A stretch of 64,000 bases of DNA from Maribacter sp. 4G9 (GCF_002742265.1 NZ_MDGL01000035.1:62001-126000), one strand, 5' to 3'; positions 22,201 through 31,087 are shown, counted from the first letter of the stretch. Translations and numbers: made by a program. Notes: generated by a model from the letters alone, not told the origin.

Positions 22201-22833
22201 TACGACATAGGGTCCGGAGGGTTGGACCATGTCCTTTCCACGGGCAGGAACGTCAACGTACTGGTTTTGGATACCGAAGTCTACTCCAATACGGGCGGGC
22301 AGATGTCCAAAGCCACCCCGACGGCCGCTACCGCAAAATTTGCCGCCGGCGGAAAGAAAGTGGGCAAGAAAGACCTGGCCTTACAGGCTATTTCCTACGG
22401 CAATGTATATGTGGCACAGGTAGCCATGGGCGCCAACGCGCAGCAAACCCTTTTGGCCATGCGCGAGGCGGAAGCCTATCCCGGTCCTTCGATCATACTG
22501 GCGTACAGTCAATGTATCGCACACGGCATAGATATGCAAAAGGGAATGACCCAACAGAAACTGGCGGTAGATTGCGGACATTGGCCCTTGCTACGTTATA
22601 ATCCCACGTTGCGGAAAATGGGCAAAAGCCCTTTTGTCCTAGATTCCCCCACCCCCACCATACAATTAAAGGAGTATGCCTACAATGAACTGCGCTATAG
22701 GATTTTGATCCGTACCCATCCCGAAGAGGCCGAACGCCTTATGAAAGCCGCCCAGGAACTGGTGGATCTGCGGTGGAAAACCTATGTGGATATGTCCGGA
22801 TGGGGCGCCAAGGAATTTAGCCCCGTGATGTAA
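19261..22833 (+). CDS. nifJ: Pyruvate:ferredoxin (flavodoxin) oxidoreductase
   Basis: This single-chain enzyme of 1190 residues oxidises pyruvate and CoA to acetyl-CoA and CO2, reducing ferredoxin or flavodoxin. The N-terminal domain is typical (DGNEAVAYVAYRVNEV, YPITPASPMAEH). Two 4Fe-4S motifs follow (CIQCGNCSFVCPHSVI and CTGCNLCVEVCPV). The thiamine-diphosphate domain contains CAGCGETPY, ATGCSSIYGGNQPTTPW and DTEVYSNTGGQMSKATP. I use the ATG at 19261; the frame is open to 19204, but that would overlap the upstream gene and precede the family N-terminus. The enzyme is oxygen-sensitive in most bacteria, which supports low-oxygen use of this locus. Confidence 0.95.
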   Translation: MDGQKNIATIDGNEAVAYVAYRVNEVCAIYPITPASPMAEHTDEWSAAGVKNIWGNIPDVIEMQSEGGAAGAVHGVLQTGALATTFTASQGLMLMLPNMYKIAGELTATVFHVAARSLAAQALSIFGDHSDVMAARTTGFAMIASASVQEAHDMALICQAATLKSRIPFMHFFDGFRTSHEVNKINLLTDGQIRAMIDDTLIYAHRQRGLNPDNPFIRGTAQNPDVYFQARETVNPYYSDLPEIVQKTMDDFGKLTDRNYKLYEYYGEAEAERILIIMASGAEVVHETVKKLTASGEKVGVIKVRLYRPFSAKHFLEVLPKTVKKIAVLDRTKEPGSTGEPFYQDIVTIMAEAYRLGNIGMFPQIVGGRYGLSSKEFTPGMAKGVFDELKKPSPKNSFTVGINDDVSHSSIAYDPAFDIIPEGTISAVFFGLGSDGTVGANKNSIKIIGEGTDLYAQGYFVYDSKKSGTQTVSHLRFGPKPLPAPYLIREANFIACHKFTYIGKVQMLRLAGQGATFLLNSPYGADKVWDRLPFPIQEQIVAKKLKFYVIDGSGVAQAYGLGTKINTIMQACFFALSGILPKEEAIERIKKSIKKTYGKKGKAVVEQNFRVVDAALENLFEVKVPAKAMGNLPIPPTVSSEAPEFVQQVTAMMMRGDGDELPVSKLPIDGTYPSATTRWEKRNLSDLVAQWEKDICIQCGNCSFVCPHSVIRSKFYNREYLEPAPEEFPSAPINARGFPETRYTLQVYVEDCTGCNLCVEVCPVTDPDDESTKAINLRPRVPVLEKERENISFFESLPLNDRAEVDFSSVRGAQFLEPLFEFSGACAGCGETPYIKVLTQLFGDRLIVANATGCSSIYGGNQPTTPWATNKEGRGPAWSNSLFEDNAEFGLGMRITADNHLAMARGLVQHLSPALGEELTADLLNNEQLYESEISRQREGVAVLKKKLAQMDNDAAEKLLSVADHLVRRSVWLVGGDGWAYDIGSGGLDHVLSTGRNVNVLVLDTEVYSNTGGQMSKATPTAATAKFAAGGKKVGKKDLALQAISYGNVYVAQVAMGANAQQTLLAMREAEAYPGPSIILAYSQCIAHGIDMQKGMTQQKLAVDCGHWPLLRYNPTLRKMGKSPFVLDSPTPTIQLKEYAYNELRYRILIRTHPEEAERLMKAAQELVDLRWKTYVDMSGWGAKEFSPVM

Positions 22834-22860
22834 CCGTAATATCACTTAAAAGCATAAAAT

Positions 22861-24054
22861 ATGAAAGGGAACAAATCAAAAATACAAAGCTTACTGGAAT
22901 CGGCGGATATCCAGATCAATGGCAGCTGCCCGTGGGATATCCGGGTATTGGACGAACGCCTATACAATAAATTGGTAGTGCATGGCTCATTGGGGTTGGG
23001 CGAGGCCTATATGGACGGCTGGTGGGAGGCAGATGCCCTTGACGGGTTTTTCCATCGTCTCTTAAGCTCCGGACTCGACAAGAATTATGCAATAACCCCA
23101 CGGGCCGTACTGGGATACCTGGGTGCCGTGATCGCGAATCTACAAAACCCGACCAGGGTTTATAGCAACATCCATCATCATTACGATATTGGCAATGATC
23201 TATACAGGGCCATGTTGGACAAGCGTATGGTGTATACCTGCGCCTACTGGGATAAAGCCCAAAACCTCGATGAGGCCCAAGAAGCCAAACTGGAACTGGT
23301 ATGCCGGAAACTGGGCCTCCAGCAAGGGCAACGGGTATTGGACATCGGTTGCGGCTGGGGCAGCTTTGCAAAATACGCCGCTGAGAATTATGGAGTCAAT
23401 GTGGTGGGCATTACCATCTCCAAGGAACAAGTTGAACTTGCCAGAAAATTGTGCGAAGGCCTTCCCGTGGAGATAAGGCAGCAGGATTACAGGGATGTGG
23501 ACGAAAGGTTCGACCATATAGTTTCCCTCGGCATGATCGAGCACGTAGGGTACAAAAATTATAAAAGCTATATGGAAATGGTTTCACGCTGCCTTGAAGA
23601 TAATGGTATTTTCCTGCTCCAGACCATTGGCAGCAATATTTCGGTGCGCACCACCGACCCGTGGATCGGAAAGTACATATTCCCCAATTCCATGCTCCCT
23701 TCCATAAAGCAGATAGCCCGGGCCATTGAAGGCCGTTTCGTGATGGAAGACTGGCACAACTTCGGGACACATTATGACAAAACCTTGATGGCGTGGTTCC
23801 AGGATTTTGACAGCCACTGGCACGTGCTCAAAAACAATTATCCGGACCGTTTTTACAGGATGTGGAAGTATTATCTGCTATCCTGCGCCGGGGCCTTCCG
23901 GTCGCGGAACATCCAGCTTTGGCAAATAGTACTTAGCAAGCACGGAGTGACAGATGGCTTTGACATTTTGCGTCATGGATCAAGGTCACAAAATACCTAT
24001 ATTGAAGACCGTAAAACAAGACAAAATAAAAACATACATCAAATACTTCAGTAA
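22861..24054 (+). CDS. cfa: Cyclopropane-fatty-acyl-phospholipid synthase
   Basis: This 397-residue protein of the CFA/mycolic-acid methyltransferase family adds a methylene group from S-adenosylmethionine to unsaturated phospholipid acyl chains. The SAM loop VLDIGCGWGSFAKYAAENY lies at about residue 160. Family blocks YDIGNDLYRAMLD, MVYTCAYW and SLGMIEHVGYKNY are visible, as is the C-terminal FDSHW region. Length is close to E. coli Cfa (382). CFA formation is a classic stationary-phase and acid-stress change of the membrane. It lies 27 bp after the pyruvate oxidoreductase; three inverted repeats follow it. Confidence 0.93.
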   Translation: MKGNKSKIQSLLESADIQINGSCPWDIRVLDERLYNKLVVHGSLGLGEAYMDGWWEADALDGFFHRLLSSGLDKNYAITPRAVLGYLGAVIANLQNPTRVYSNIHHHYDIGNDLYRAMLDKRMVYTCAYWDKAQNLDEAQEAKLELVCRKLGLQQGQRVLDIGCGWGSFAKYAAENYGVNVVGITISKEQVELARKLCEGLPVEIRQQDYRDVDERFDHIVSLGMIEHVGYKNYKSYMEMVSRCLEDNGIFLLQTIGSNISVRTTDPWIGKYIFPNSMLPSIKQIARAIEGRFVMEDWHNFGTHYDKTLMAWFQDFDSHWHVLKNNYPDRFYRMWKYYLLSCAGAFRSRNIQLWQIVLSKHGVTDGFDILRHGSRSQNTYIEDRKTRQNKNIHQILQ

Positions 24055-24066
24055 AATCGGGAATAC

Positions 24067-24120
24067 ACCAAATTTTTGGTAGTATTTGATTTAATACTGA
24101 TGCCTTAACAAGTGGCATCA
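24067..24120. promoter_or_regulatory. Three consecutive inverted repeats
   Basis: Within 54 bp between the CFA synthase and the next gene lie ACCAAA-TT-TTTGGT (24067-24080), AGTATT-tgattt-AATACT (24081-24098) and TGATGCC-N9-GGCATCA (24098-24120). All three stems are perfect. The last could be a weak terminator but has only AAAAAT after it. Together they may be protein-binding sites or an RNA structure separating two transcription units. The function is inferred only from symmetry. Confidence 0.5.
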
Positions 24121-24165
24121 AAAATATTGAACATATAGAAAAGTTTGCAAAAAATAAAAAACGTA

Positions 24166-25320
24166 ATGAAGTCTAAACCCGTAAATATCATTGGAGCAGG
24201 TCCTGCAGGTTTAGTGGCGGCAATCACCCTTGCAAAAAATAACTACAAGGTGACTGTTCATGAAATGAAAACAAATGTAGGCACACGTTTTAATGGTGAT
24301 TTTCAGGGTATAGATAACTGGTCAACCCAAGAAGACGCAAAAGCGTTCCTGGAATCAATAGGTGTGTCTATAAACTTCAGGTTTGCGCCTTACAGTAATG
24401 GGGAATATTTTGATGCCTCGGCGAAAAAACACAAGATTAAAACCTCGCGTCCTTTATTTTATTTGGTAGAACGTGGCATAAATGAATGGTCCCTGGACCA
24501 AGGATTAAAAAGACAAGCTTTAGAAGCTGGGGTTCATATAAAATGGGGTTCACGCATAAAAAAAGTACCTGATGGACAAGTCATTATTGGTACAGGACCC
24601 AAGGCGGCCGATGCCATTGCTAAAGGCATTGTTTTTGAAACTAATCATAAAAATTACTATGCGGGTTTTTTGGATGATGATATGGCACCTCAGGCTTATG
24701 CCTATCTATTGGTAGATGAAGGCAGAGCCACATTTGCAACCTGTATGTTCAAATCATTTACAAATGCACAGGAATTTTTTGAACGTGCCTTGAAGCGGCT
24801 TCATGAAACCGTGGATATTGACATTATCAACCCCAAGGAGTTTGGTGGGTATGTCAACTTCTTCTTCAACAAGACGTTAACCAAAGACAACCGGATTTAT
24901 TACGTAGGGGAAAATGCAGGATTCCAGGATGCTTTGTGGGGTTTTGGTATGCGCTATGCGATGCATTCCGGATATTTGGCAGCCCAAAGTATTATTGAAG
25001 GCAGCTCCTATCCCGATCTTTGTAAAACACACATTCAGCCTAAAATGGAAATTGGGTTAATAAACCGATGGATGTTTACCAGATTGGGTAATAAAGGGTA
25101 TGGCAAAGTACTTAAAATGATTTCAGAAAAAGAAGACCTCATCCCTATTATGGTTAAAAAATACAGCCACTATGGCATAGGCAACCGCATCCTGTTACCC
25201 TTTGTAAAACTGTGGTTTCGCCCCAGATTAAAAGACAAACAGTGCATGCACAAAAACTGTTCGTGTTTATGGTGTAAACACGGCAAGCATGAGGCGATGG
25301 AAACTGAAATAGATTGCTAA
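24166..25320 (+). CDS. NAD(P)/FAD-dependent oxidoreductase, geranylgeranyl reductase-like, with Cys-rich tail
   Basis: The 384-residue protein opens with an FAD-binding motif VNIIGAGPAGLVAAITLAKN, so I use the ATG at 24166, not the TTG at 24145. The middle resembles the geranylgeranyl-reductase/lycopene-cyclase group (YYVGENAGFQDALWGFGMRYA is the second FAD contact). The tail carries closely spaced cysteines and histidines (CMHKNCSCLWCKHGKH), which look like a metal or cluster site and are not part of the core fold. The substrate is unknown; lipid or isoprenoid double-bond reduction is a family-based guess. It begins a more AT-rich stretch of the block. Confidence 0.8.
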   Translation: MKSKPVNIIGAGPAGLVAAITLAKNNYKVTVHEMKTNVGTRFNGDFQGIDNWSTQEDAKAFLESIGVSINFRFAPYSNGEYFDASAKKHKIKTSRPLFYLVERGINEWSLDQGLKRQALEAGVHIKWGSRIKKVPDGQVIIGTGPKAADAIAKGIVFETNHKNYYAGFLDDDMAPQAYAYLLVDEGRATFATCMFKSFTNAQEFFERALKRLHETVDIDIINPKEFGGYVNFFFNKTLTKDNRIYYVGENAGFQDALWGFGMRYAMHSGYLAAQSIIEGSSYPDLCKTHIQPKMEIGLINRWMFTRLGNKGYGKVLKMISEKEDLIPIMVKKYSHYGIGNRILLPFVKLWFRPRLKDKQCMHKNCSCLWCKHGKHEAMETEIDC

Positions 25321-25366
25321 AAGTATTACATGAATACAATGACTCATTTTTAAATCACTTTCAATT

Positions 25367-26410
25367 ATGATAACAATAGAAAAACAAGGCATACTATTAA
25401 GTCCAACCCAATTGGAATTTGAAAACAATGGGGTTTTAAACCCTGGAATATTTCAAGAAGGTGAAGAGGTGCATATCTTTTACCGTGCGGTGGAAGATGG
25501 CAACTATTCTACCATTGGATATGCCAAAACCAATGAGCATTTAGATCTCATAGAAAGGAAATCAAGCCCGTTAATAACTCGTGATTTTGATTATGAAAAA
25601 CATGGTGTGGAAGATGCTCGTATTGTTAAAATTGAAGATATCTATTATTTAACTTATACCGCTTATGACGGCATCAATGCCATGGGTGCTTTGGCAACTT
25701 CAAAAGACCTGAAACATTTTGAGAAAAAGGGGATAATCACACCGTTCATTACCTACAATGAATATAAATACCATTTGGAGCATTGTGATCAGGAAAGATT
25801 GAACCCTAAATATTACCATTACTACAACTTGTTTGCACAAATTGGATTGGTAGATGAAAAACACAGGTATTTAAGAGATAAGGACATCGTATTATTCCCA
25901 AGAAAAATAAATGGTAAATTTGTAATGCTCCATCGTATATGGCCAGGAATACAAATAGTACAGTTTGAAAAATGGGAAGACCTTACCAAAGAGTTTTGGG
26001 AAGATCATATAAAGAACCTTCATGATCATATCCTCATGGATCCCCTATTTGATTTTGAAGTGAATTATCTCGGTGCCGGATGCCCTCCCATACAAACAAA
26101 AGATGGTTGGCTGATGATATACCACGGAGTTTGTGAAACCCCCGTTGGAAAGACCTATCACGCCGCCGCTGCATTACTGGATATTGATGACCCCTCAAAA
26201 GTAATTGGACGATTGCCCTATCCCCTATTTTCCCCGGTAGAGGAGTGGGAACTGAAAGGTGTAGTAAACCACGTGGTGTTCCCAACAGGTGCGGCATTGT
26301 TCGGCGGCGACCTCCATATCTATTATGGAGCGGCCGACAAGCATACGGCGGTAGCTAAAGTAAGCCTACAACTATTATTGAGTGAATTAAAAAAAACAGC
26401 TATATCATGA
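25367..26410 (+). CDS. GH130 family beta-mannoside phosphorylase/mannosidase
   Basis: This 347-residue protein has the five-bladed beta-propeller signature of GH130: an early LNPGIFQEGEEVHIFYRAV, then GVEDARIVKIEDIYYLTYTAYDG, and later GAGCPPIQTKDGWLMIYHGV. GH130 members phosphorolyse beta-1,4-mannosides or hydrolyse beta-1,2-mannosides; the sequence alone does not separate these for me. No signal peptide is present, so it acts in the cytoplasm. Its stop overlaps the start of the glycosyltransferase gene by 4 bp (ATGA), suggesting that the pair make and recycle the same mannose-containing glycan. Confidence 0.87.
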   Translation: MITIEKQGILLSPTQLEFENNGVLNPGIFQEGEEVHIFYRAVEDGNYSTIGYAKTNEHLDLIERKSSPLITRDFDYEKHGVEDARIVKIEDIYYLTYTAYDGINAMGALATSKDLKHFEKKGIITPFITYNEYKYHLEHCDQERLNPKYYHYYNLFAQIGLVDEKHRYLRDKDIVLFPRKINGKFVMLHRIWPGIQIVQFEKWEDLTKEFWEDHIKNLHDHILMDPLFDFEVNYLGAGCPPIQTKDGWLMIYHGVCETPVGKTYHAAAALLDIDDPSKVIGRLPYPLFSPVEEWELKGVVNHVVFPTGAALFGGDLHIYYGAADKHTAVAKVSLQLLLSELKKTAIS

Positions 26411-28731
26411 AAAATCATAAAATTTTATTCGTATGCTCATATCCTCCACGCGAGTGCGGTATTGCTACTTTTTCACAAGATTTGATACGGACCTTGAAAA
26501 GATGCTTTGGCTCAACCATGGATATCGAGGTTTGTGCTCTGGAAAATGAGTGCTGCGACGCTAATGATTATCCAGAGGAAGTTACATATAAAATAGATGC
26601 CCAAGAGTTAAATTCCTTTTTCCAGGTAGCCAATAAGTTAAATGAAAGGGACGATATTGGAATGGTTTGTGTACAACACGAGTTTGGGTTGTTTGGAGGT
26701 AACTACGGTAGCCATTTAGTGGCTTTCCTTCTTAAGTTAGACATCCCAATCTCCTGTGTGTTTCATACGGTTCTTCCCAATCCTGATAAAAAAAGAACTA
26801 AAATAATGCAGGCGTTGGATGACCTGAGTGAAAAGCTGATTGTTCTTACCAATAAATCCGCAGAAATACTAGTAAGTGATTATCACATTGATACTAACAA
26901 AATAGCTGTCATACCCCATGGCACCCATATTGTACTATGGAAAGAAAAACAACGGCTTAAAAATAGATATGGCTTTCAAAATAAAAATGTGCTCTCCACA
27001 TTTGGTTTATTAAGTGAGAATAAAAATATAGAAACAGCACTTCGTGCATTGCCAAAAATACTCCAAAAATTCCCTAACACAGTTTATCTGGTTTTAGGCA
27101 AAACACATCCTGAAATACTAAAGAGAGAAGGCGAAACATATAGAAATGCGCTTTTAACAATAGTCGATAATTTAGATATTAAAGACCATGTCATTTTTAT
27201 AAACGAATATTTGGAACTTACCAGGTTGTTGGAATACCTATCCTTATCCGATGTTTACTTATTCTCATCTAAAGATCCCAACCAGGCCGTTAGCGGCACT
27301 TTTGCTTATGCCATGAGTTGCGGAAACCCCGTTATATCAACACCTATTCCCCATTCCAAAGAATGTCTTGATCCCAGTACTGGTATTTTATTGAATGATT
27401 TTGAAGATCCCATAGAAATTAGCGACGCTGTTATCGATTTGCTGGAACAACCGTTCATAGCAACATCAATGGGGAAAAATGCCTTTATTAAAATGCGTGC
27501 TTTTAGTTGGGAAAATGTAGCCATTTCCTATTCCGATATTTTTCAGGATTATTTGCAAGACAGTAATTCTTTGGATTTTAGTTTGCCACCCATAAAAACA
27601 GACCATATTGAAGACATGACCACTGACTTTGGGATGCTTCAATTTTCGAATTTTAGTGAACCAGACACGTCTTTTGGTTATACCCTTGATGATAACGCGA
27701 GGGCGTTAATAGCGATGCTTATGTATTATAAGAAAAAAAGAAATGACAAAGTCCTGAGACTCATTGAAATTTATATGGACTTTATTGTGTTTTGCCAACA
27801 GGACGATGGATTGTTCTATAATTATGTGGATTATGAAGAGCAATTTACCAATCAGAATACCGAAGTAAACCTAGAAGATTCCAATGGCAGAGCCATTTGG
27901 GCACTTGGCTATGTGTTGTCTGATACGGAAAACCTACCCAAAAGTTTAGTAGCCAAAGCAGAAAACTGTTTTAAGAACGTCATACAAAATGTAGCAGATT
28001 TTAATTCCCCACGAGCCATTGGCTTTATATTAAAAGGACTTTATTATTATCAAGAAAATGAGCCTAATACCCAATATAATCAGTTAGCAGATACATTGGC
28101 CGAAGAGCTCTTGCGCATTTTTAATATTACCAGTGATAAAAAATGGGAATGGTTTGAAGATTATCTGACCTATGCCAATAGTATATTACCTGAAGCACTT
28201 TTATATGCGTGGCTTATCACAAAAAATAAAAAATACAAGGACGTTGCCGAAACTACTTTTGACTTTTTATTGTCACAATATTTTATGAAAGGACAAATTA
28301 AAGTCATTTCTAATGACGGATGGTTTCACAAAAGAAACAAACGTACCTTTCATGGTGAACAACCCATTGAGGTGGCTTATACCATTCTTTCATTGGACCT
28401 GTTCTACAGAGTTACCCACAAAAAGAAATACGCCAAGCAATTACATACCGCGTTTAGTTGGTTTTTAGGTAATAACCATCTCAAGCAAATTATGTATAAC
28501 CCTGTAAATGGTGCTTGTTATGATGGCCTTGAAGTAGAAAATATAAATATAAATCAAGGTGCGGAATCCAGCTTGTGCTACTTATTGGCACGTTTAATTA
28601 TTGAAGATTACCCTTTGGAGGTGGGTCTTAAAGAAACTAAATCAGATTTAAAGTTAAAAGAAGGAATTGGTTTTAAGACATTGTCAAAGAGATCGTCCAA
28701 GAAAAGCGCATTGCTAAAAGCTTCAAAGTAG
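26407..28731 (+). CDS. GT4-type glycosyltransferase fused to an alpha-helical barrel domain
   Basis: This 774-residue protein has two parts. Residues 1 to about 390 are a GT-B glycosyltransferase of the GT4 kind: N-terminal FVCSYPPRECGIATFSQDL, then the sugar-nucleotide region SSKDPNQAVSGTFAYAMSCGNPVI. Residues ~400-750 contain tryptophan- and tyrosine-rich helical repeats (FGYTLDDNARALIAMLMYY, NGRAIWALGYVLSD) typical of an (alpha/alpha)6 barrel seen in glycosidases. It is coupled to the GH130 gene by a 4-bp overlap. A cytoplasmic mannan-like oligosaccharide as product is an inference from that pairing. Confidence 0.83.
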   Translation: MKNHKILFVCSYPPRECGIATFSQDLIRTLKRCFGSTMDIEVCALENECCDANDYPEEVTYKIDAQELNSFFQVANKLNERDDIGMVCVQHEFGLFGGNYGSHLVAFLLKLDIPISCVFHTVLPNPDKKRTKIMQALDDLSEKLIVLTNKSAEILVSDYHIDTNKIAVIPHGTHIVLWKEKQRLKNRYGFQNKNVLSTFGLLSENKNIETALRALPKILQKFPNTVYLVLGKTHPEILKREGETYRNALLTIVDNLDIKDHVIFINEYLELTRLLEYLSLSDVYLFSSKDPNQAVSGTFAYAMSCGNPVISTPIPHSKECLDPSTGILLNDFEDPIEISDAVIDLLEQPFIATSMGKNAFIKMRAFSWENVAISYSDIFQDYLQDSNSLDFSLPPIKTDHIEDMTTDFGMLQFSNFSEPDTSFGYTLDDNARALIAMLMYYKKKRNDKVLRLIEIYMDFIVFCQQDDGLFYNYVDYEEQFTNQNTEVNLEDSNGRAIWALGYVLSDTENLPKSLVAKAENCFKNVIQNVADFNSPRAIGFILKGLYYYQENEPNTQYNQLADTLAEELLRIFNITSDKKWEWFEDYLTYANSILPEALLYAWLITKNKKYKDVAETTFDFLLSQYFMKGQIKVISNDGWFHKRNKRTFHGEQPIEVAYTILSLDLFYRVTHKKKYAKQLHTAFSWFLGNNHLKQIMYNPVNGACYDGLEVENININQGAESSLCYLLARLIIEDYPLEVGLKETKSDLKLKEGIGFKTLSKRSSKKSALLKASK

Positions 28732-28794
28732 AACGTAATATATCAAACAACGTGTGCTTTTAATACAGAAAAGTAAAAAAATGAATAGCTATTT

Positions 28795-30069
28795 ATGGTA
28801 GAGACTCTAAAAAATATAAACCCATTTATCCTTGGATTACTTATTAGTCTGGGTATAGGCCTCATCCTGGGGCTGGAACGTGAATACGATAAATTGAAGG
28901 AAGAACAAGGTTTTGCAGGGATAAGAACATTCCCTATTGTGGCAATCATCGGTTTTATATTAGGCAACCTTACCGCAGCTTACACACCTTGGTTGGTCAT
29001 TATTATTGCGGCAGCATTTCTTTTGTTTTTATCCTTAAGTCATCTTTCCATAGTCCAAAAACACCTAATGACTGGGATAACCACCAATATGGCATTGTTT
29101 GCTACGTTAATTTTAGGTGTTATGGTTGCAAATCATTTACATAAAGAAGCAGTTGCCACCGCAGTTATAGTGGTTACTCTGTTATCGTTAAAAACCACCT
29201 TCAATACATTCATTAAGAATATTACTTCAGAAGAGCTTTTTGCCTTTATAAAGTTTTCAATTATCGCGCTTCTTATTTTACCTTTCTTACCAAATCAAGA
29301 CTATGGACCCGAAGGTTTATTAAACCCTTTTGAGATTGGAGCAATTATAGTGATTGTTTCTTTTCTGAACTTTATTGGCTACTTTCTTGTAAAATATGTA
29401 GGTTCTAAACGTGGTATTTTGCTCACCGCGATTTTAGGCGGATTGATTTCAAGTACCGCTGTTTCTTGGATATATGCTTCCCGAAGTAAGGAATCGCCAG
29501 AACTTTCAAAACAATATGCTTCAGGTATCATTATAGCTTCTGCCATTATGTTTCCCAGACTCGCTATTCTGGCCTATATTTTCAATAGTGCCATACTTTC
29601 CTATTTAATCATTCCATTTACCATTCTTACCCTTATCTGCTTGATAAGCGCATTGGTATTTATTAAAAAGAATACAGATGTCCCAAAAACAGCTATCAAC
29701 CTAGGTAATCCACTTAATATTTGGAATGCCCTTGGGTTTGGTGGTATTTATGTGGCTATTCTGTTTGCCGTTTTTTATGGAAACCAATTTTTTGGCGAAA
29801 GCGGTCTATACTATTCGGCACTCATTGCAGGATTGGCAGACACCGATGCCATTACAATTAGTATGGCAAAATTTGGGTCTTTAGAAGAAAAACTCGCATT
29901 GGCAACCAATGTCATCATAACAGCAACCATAAGCAATATGATTGTAAAGTTGGGTATAACCTATTTCAAAGGCTCCAAAAAAACGGGAAAACTCGTGATG
30001 CTAATTTTTGGAACTGTTGTCGTTGTGGGTATAGCATATATATTAATACAGTTAGGAATTCAAAAATAA
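28795..30069 (+). CDS. MgtC/SapB and DUF4010 family membrane protein
   Basis: This 424-residue protein has about eleven or twelve membrane helices. The MgtC-like N-terminus shows GIGLILGLEREYD and GIRTFPIVAIIGFILG, with the conserved arginine/glutamate at the cytoplasmic side. The DUF4010 part contains GGLISSTAVSW and ADTDAITISMA. MgtC relatives are linked to magnesium limitation and ATP homeostasis, but the transport activity of this long form is not established. It is separated by 4 bp from the following dehydrogenase gene. Confidence 0.85.
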   Translation: MVETLKNINPFILGLLISLGIGLILGLEREYDKLKEEQGFAGIRTFPIVAIIGFILGNLTAAYTPWLVIIIAAAFLLFLSLSHLSIVQKHLMTGITTNMALFATLILGVMVANHLHKEAVATAVIVVTLLSLKTTFNTFIKNITSEELFAFIKFSIIALLILPFLPNQDYGPEGLLNPFEIGAIIVIVSFLNFIGYFLVKYVGSKRGILLTAILGGLISSTAVSWIYASRSKESPELSKQYASGIIIASAIMFPRLAILAYIFNSAILSYLIIPFTILTLICLISALVFIKKNTDVPKTAINLGNPLNIWNALGFGGIYVAILFAVFYGNQFFGESGLYYSALIAGLADTDAITISMAKFGSLEEKLALATNVIITATISNMIVKLGITYFKGSKKTGKLVMLIFGTVVVVGIAYILIQLGIQK

Positions 30070-30073
30070 AATA

Positions 30074-31087
30074 ATGAAAACAACCATATTCAGCACGCAT
30101 AAATTTGAAGAACCTTATCTGGTAAAGGCAAATAATGGCGCTCACCAATTAAAATTATTGGAAAGCCGTTTGACCGAAGAAACAGCTGTTCTCGCAACAG
30201 GCTCTGAAGCCATAAGCCTATTTACAAGTGATGATGCCTCGGAGAAGGTACTTGAAAAGTTAAGTGCCTTAGGGGTAAAATATATCGCGCTGCGTACGGC
30301 AGGCTTCAATCACGTTGATATAGAAAAGGCTGCCGAATTGAATATAAAAGTGGCTCGTGTCCCAGCCTATTCACCGTATGCCATTGCAGAGCATGCTATG
30401 GCTTTAATACTCGCACTTAACCGAAAACTGATTAAAGCACACAACAGGGTACGTGACCAGAATTTTTCTTTAAACGGACTCACCGGTTTCGACTTAAACG
30501 GAAAAACTGTAGGTGTCATAGGAACAGGGAAAATAGGCGCTGTATTGGTTAAAATACTACATGGTTTTGGCTGTAATATCCTTGTACAAGATGTGGTTGA
30601 AGATAAAAACCTCATCAATTCATATGGTGTTCGCTATACAGATTGTGAGACCATCTGCAAACAGGCAGATATCATAAGTCTGCATGTTCCACTTACCCCA
30701 TCAACAAAGCATTTAATTGATAAAAAATACATTGCACTTATGAAAACTGGTGTCATGCTTATCAATACAAGTCGTGGAGGACTGGTCGATACCAAAGCGG
30801 TTATCGAAGGCTTAAAGTCTAAAAAAATTGGCTATTTCGGCATCGATGTGTATGAGGAGGAAGAAGGGTTATTTTTTGAAGACCATTCAGATGAAATTTT
30901 GCAAGATGATGTCATTGCCCGTTTGATGACCTTCAACAATGTTCTGATAACAAGCCACCAAGCCTTCTTGACCGATACCGCTTTGACCAATATTGCGGAT
31001 ACCACTATCTACAATTTGGATTGTTTTGAAAAAGGCATGGACTCTGGAAATGAAGTTACCATTCAAAATCCTCGAAATATACCATAG
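30074..31087 (+). CDS. D-2-hydroxyacid dehydrogenase, D-lactate dehydrogenase type
   Basis: The 337-residue protein is a D-isomer 2-hydroxyacid dehydrogenase of the LdhA size class. The NAD-binding loop GVIGTGKIGAVLVKIL lies at about residue 148. The catalytic set follows as NTSRGGLVD (Arg), the Glu in FGIDVYEEEEGLFFED, and the His in SHQAFLTDTAL. The extra acidic GLFFEDHS segment is characteristic of fermentative D-lactate dehydrogenases. It would regenerate NAD+ by reducing pyruvate to D-lactate when respiration is limited, matching the fermentative genes upstream. Other 2-oxoacids are possible substrates. Confidence 0.87.
   Translation: MKTTIFSTHKFEEPYLVKANNGAHQLKLLESRLTEETAVLATGSEAISLFTSDDASEKVLEKLSALGVKYIALRTAGFNHVDIEKAAELNIKVARVPAYSPYAIAEHAMALILALNRKLIKAHNRVRDQNFSLNGLTGFDLNGKTVGVIGTGKIGAVLVKILHGFGCNILVQDVVEDKNLINSYGVRYTDCETICKQADIISLHVPLTPSTKHLIDKKYIALMKTGVMLINTSRGGLVDTKAVIEGLKSKKIGYFGIDVYEEEEGLFFEDHSDEILQDDVIARLMTFNNVLITSHQAFLTDTALTNIADTTIYNLDCFEKGMDSGNEVTIQNPRNIP

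Noticed and set aside
28271-28279. Extra ECF-type motif (TTGTCACAA)
   Set aside because: It is inside the glycosyltransferase gene, lacks the final C of GTCACAC and has no ATC box at the right distance. A similar TTGTCACAA near 35456 fails for the same reasons.
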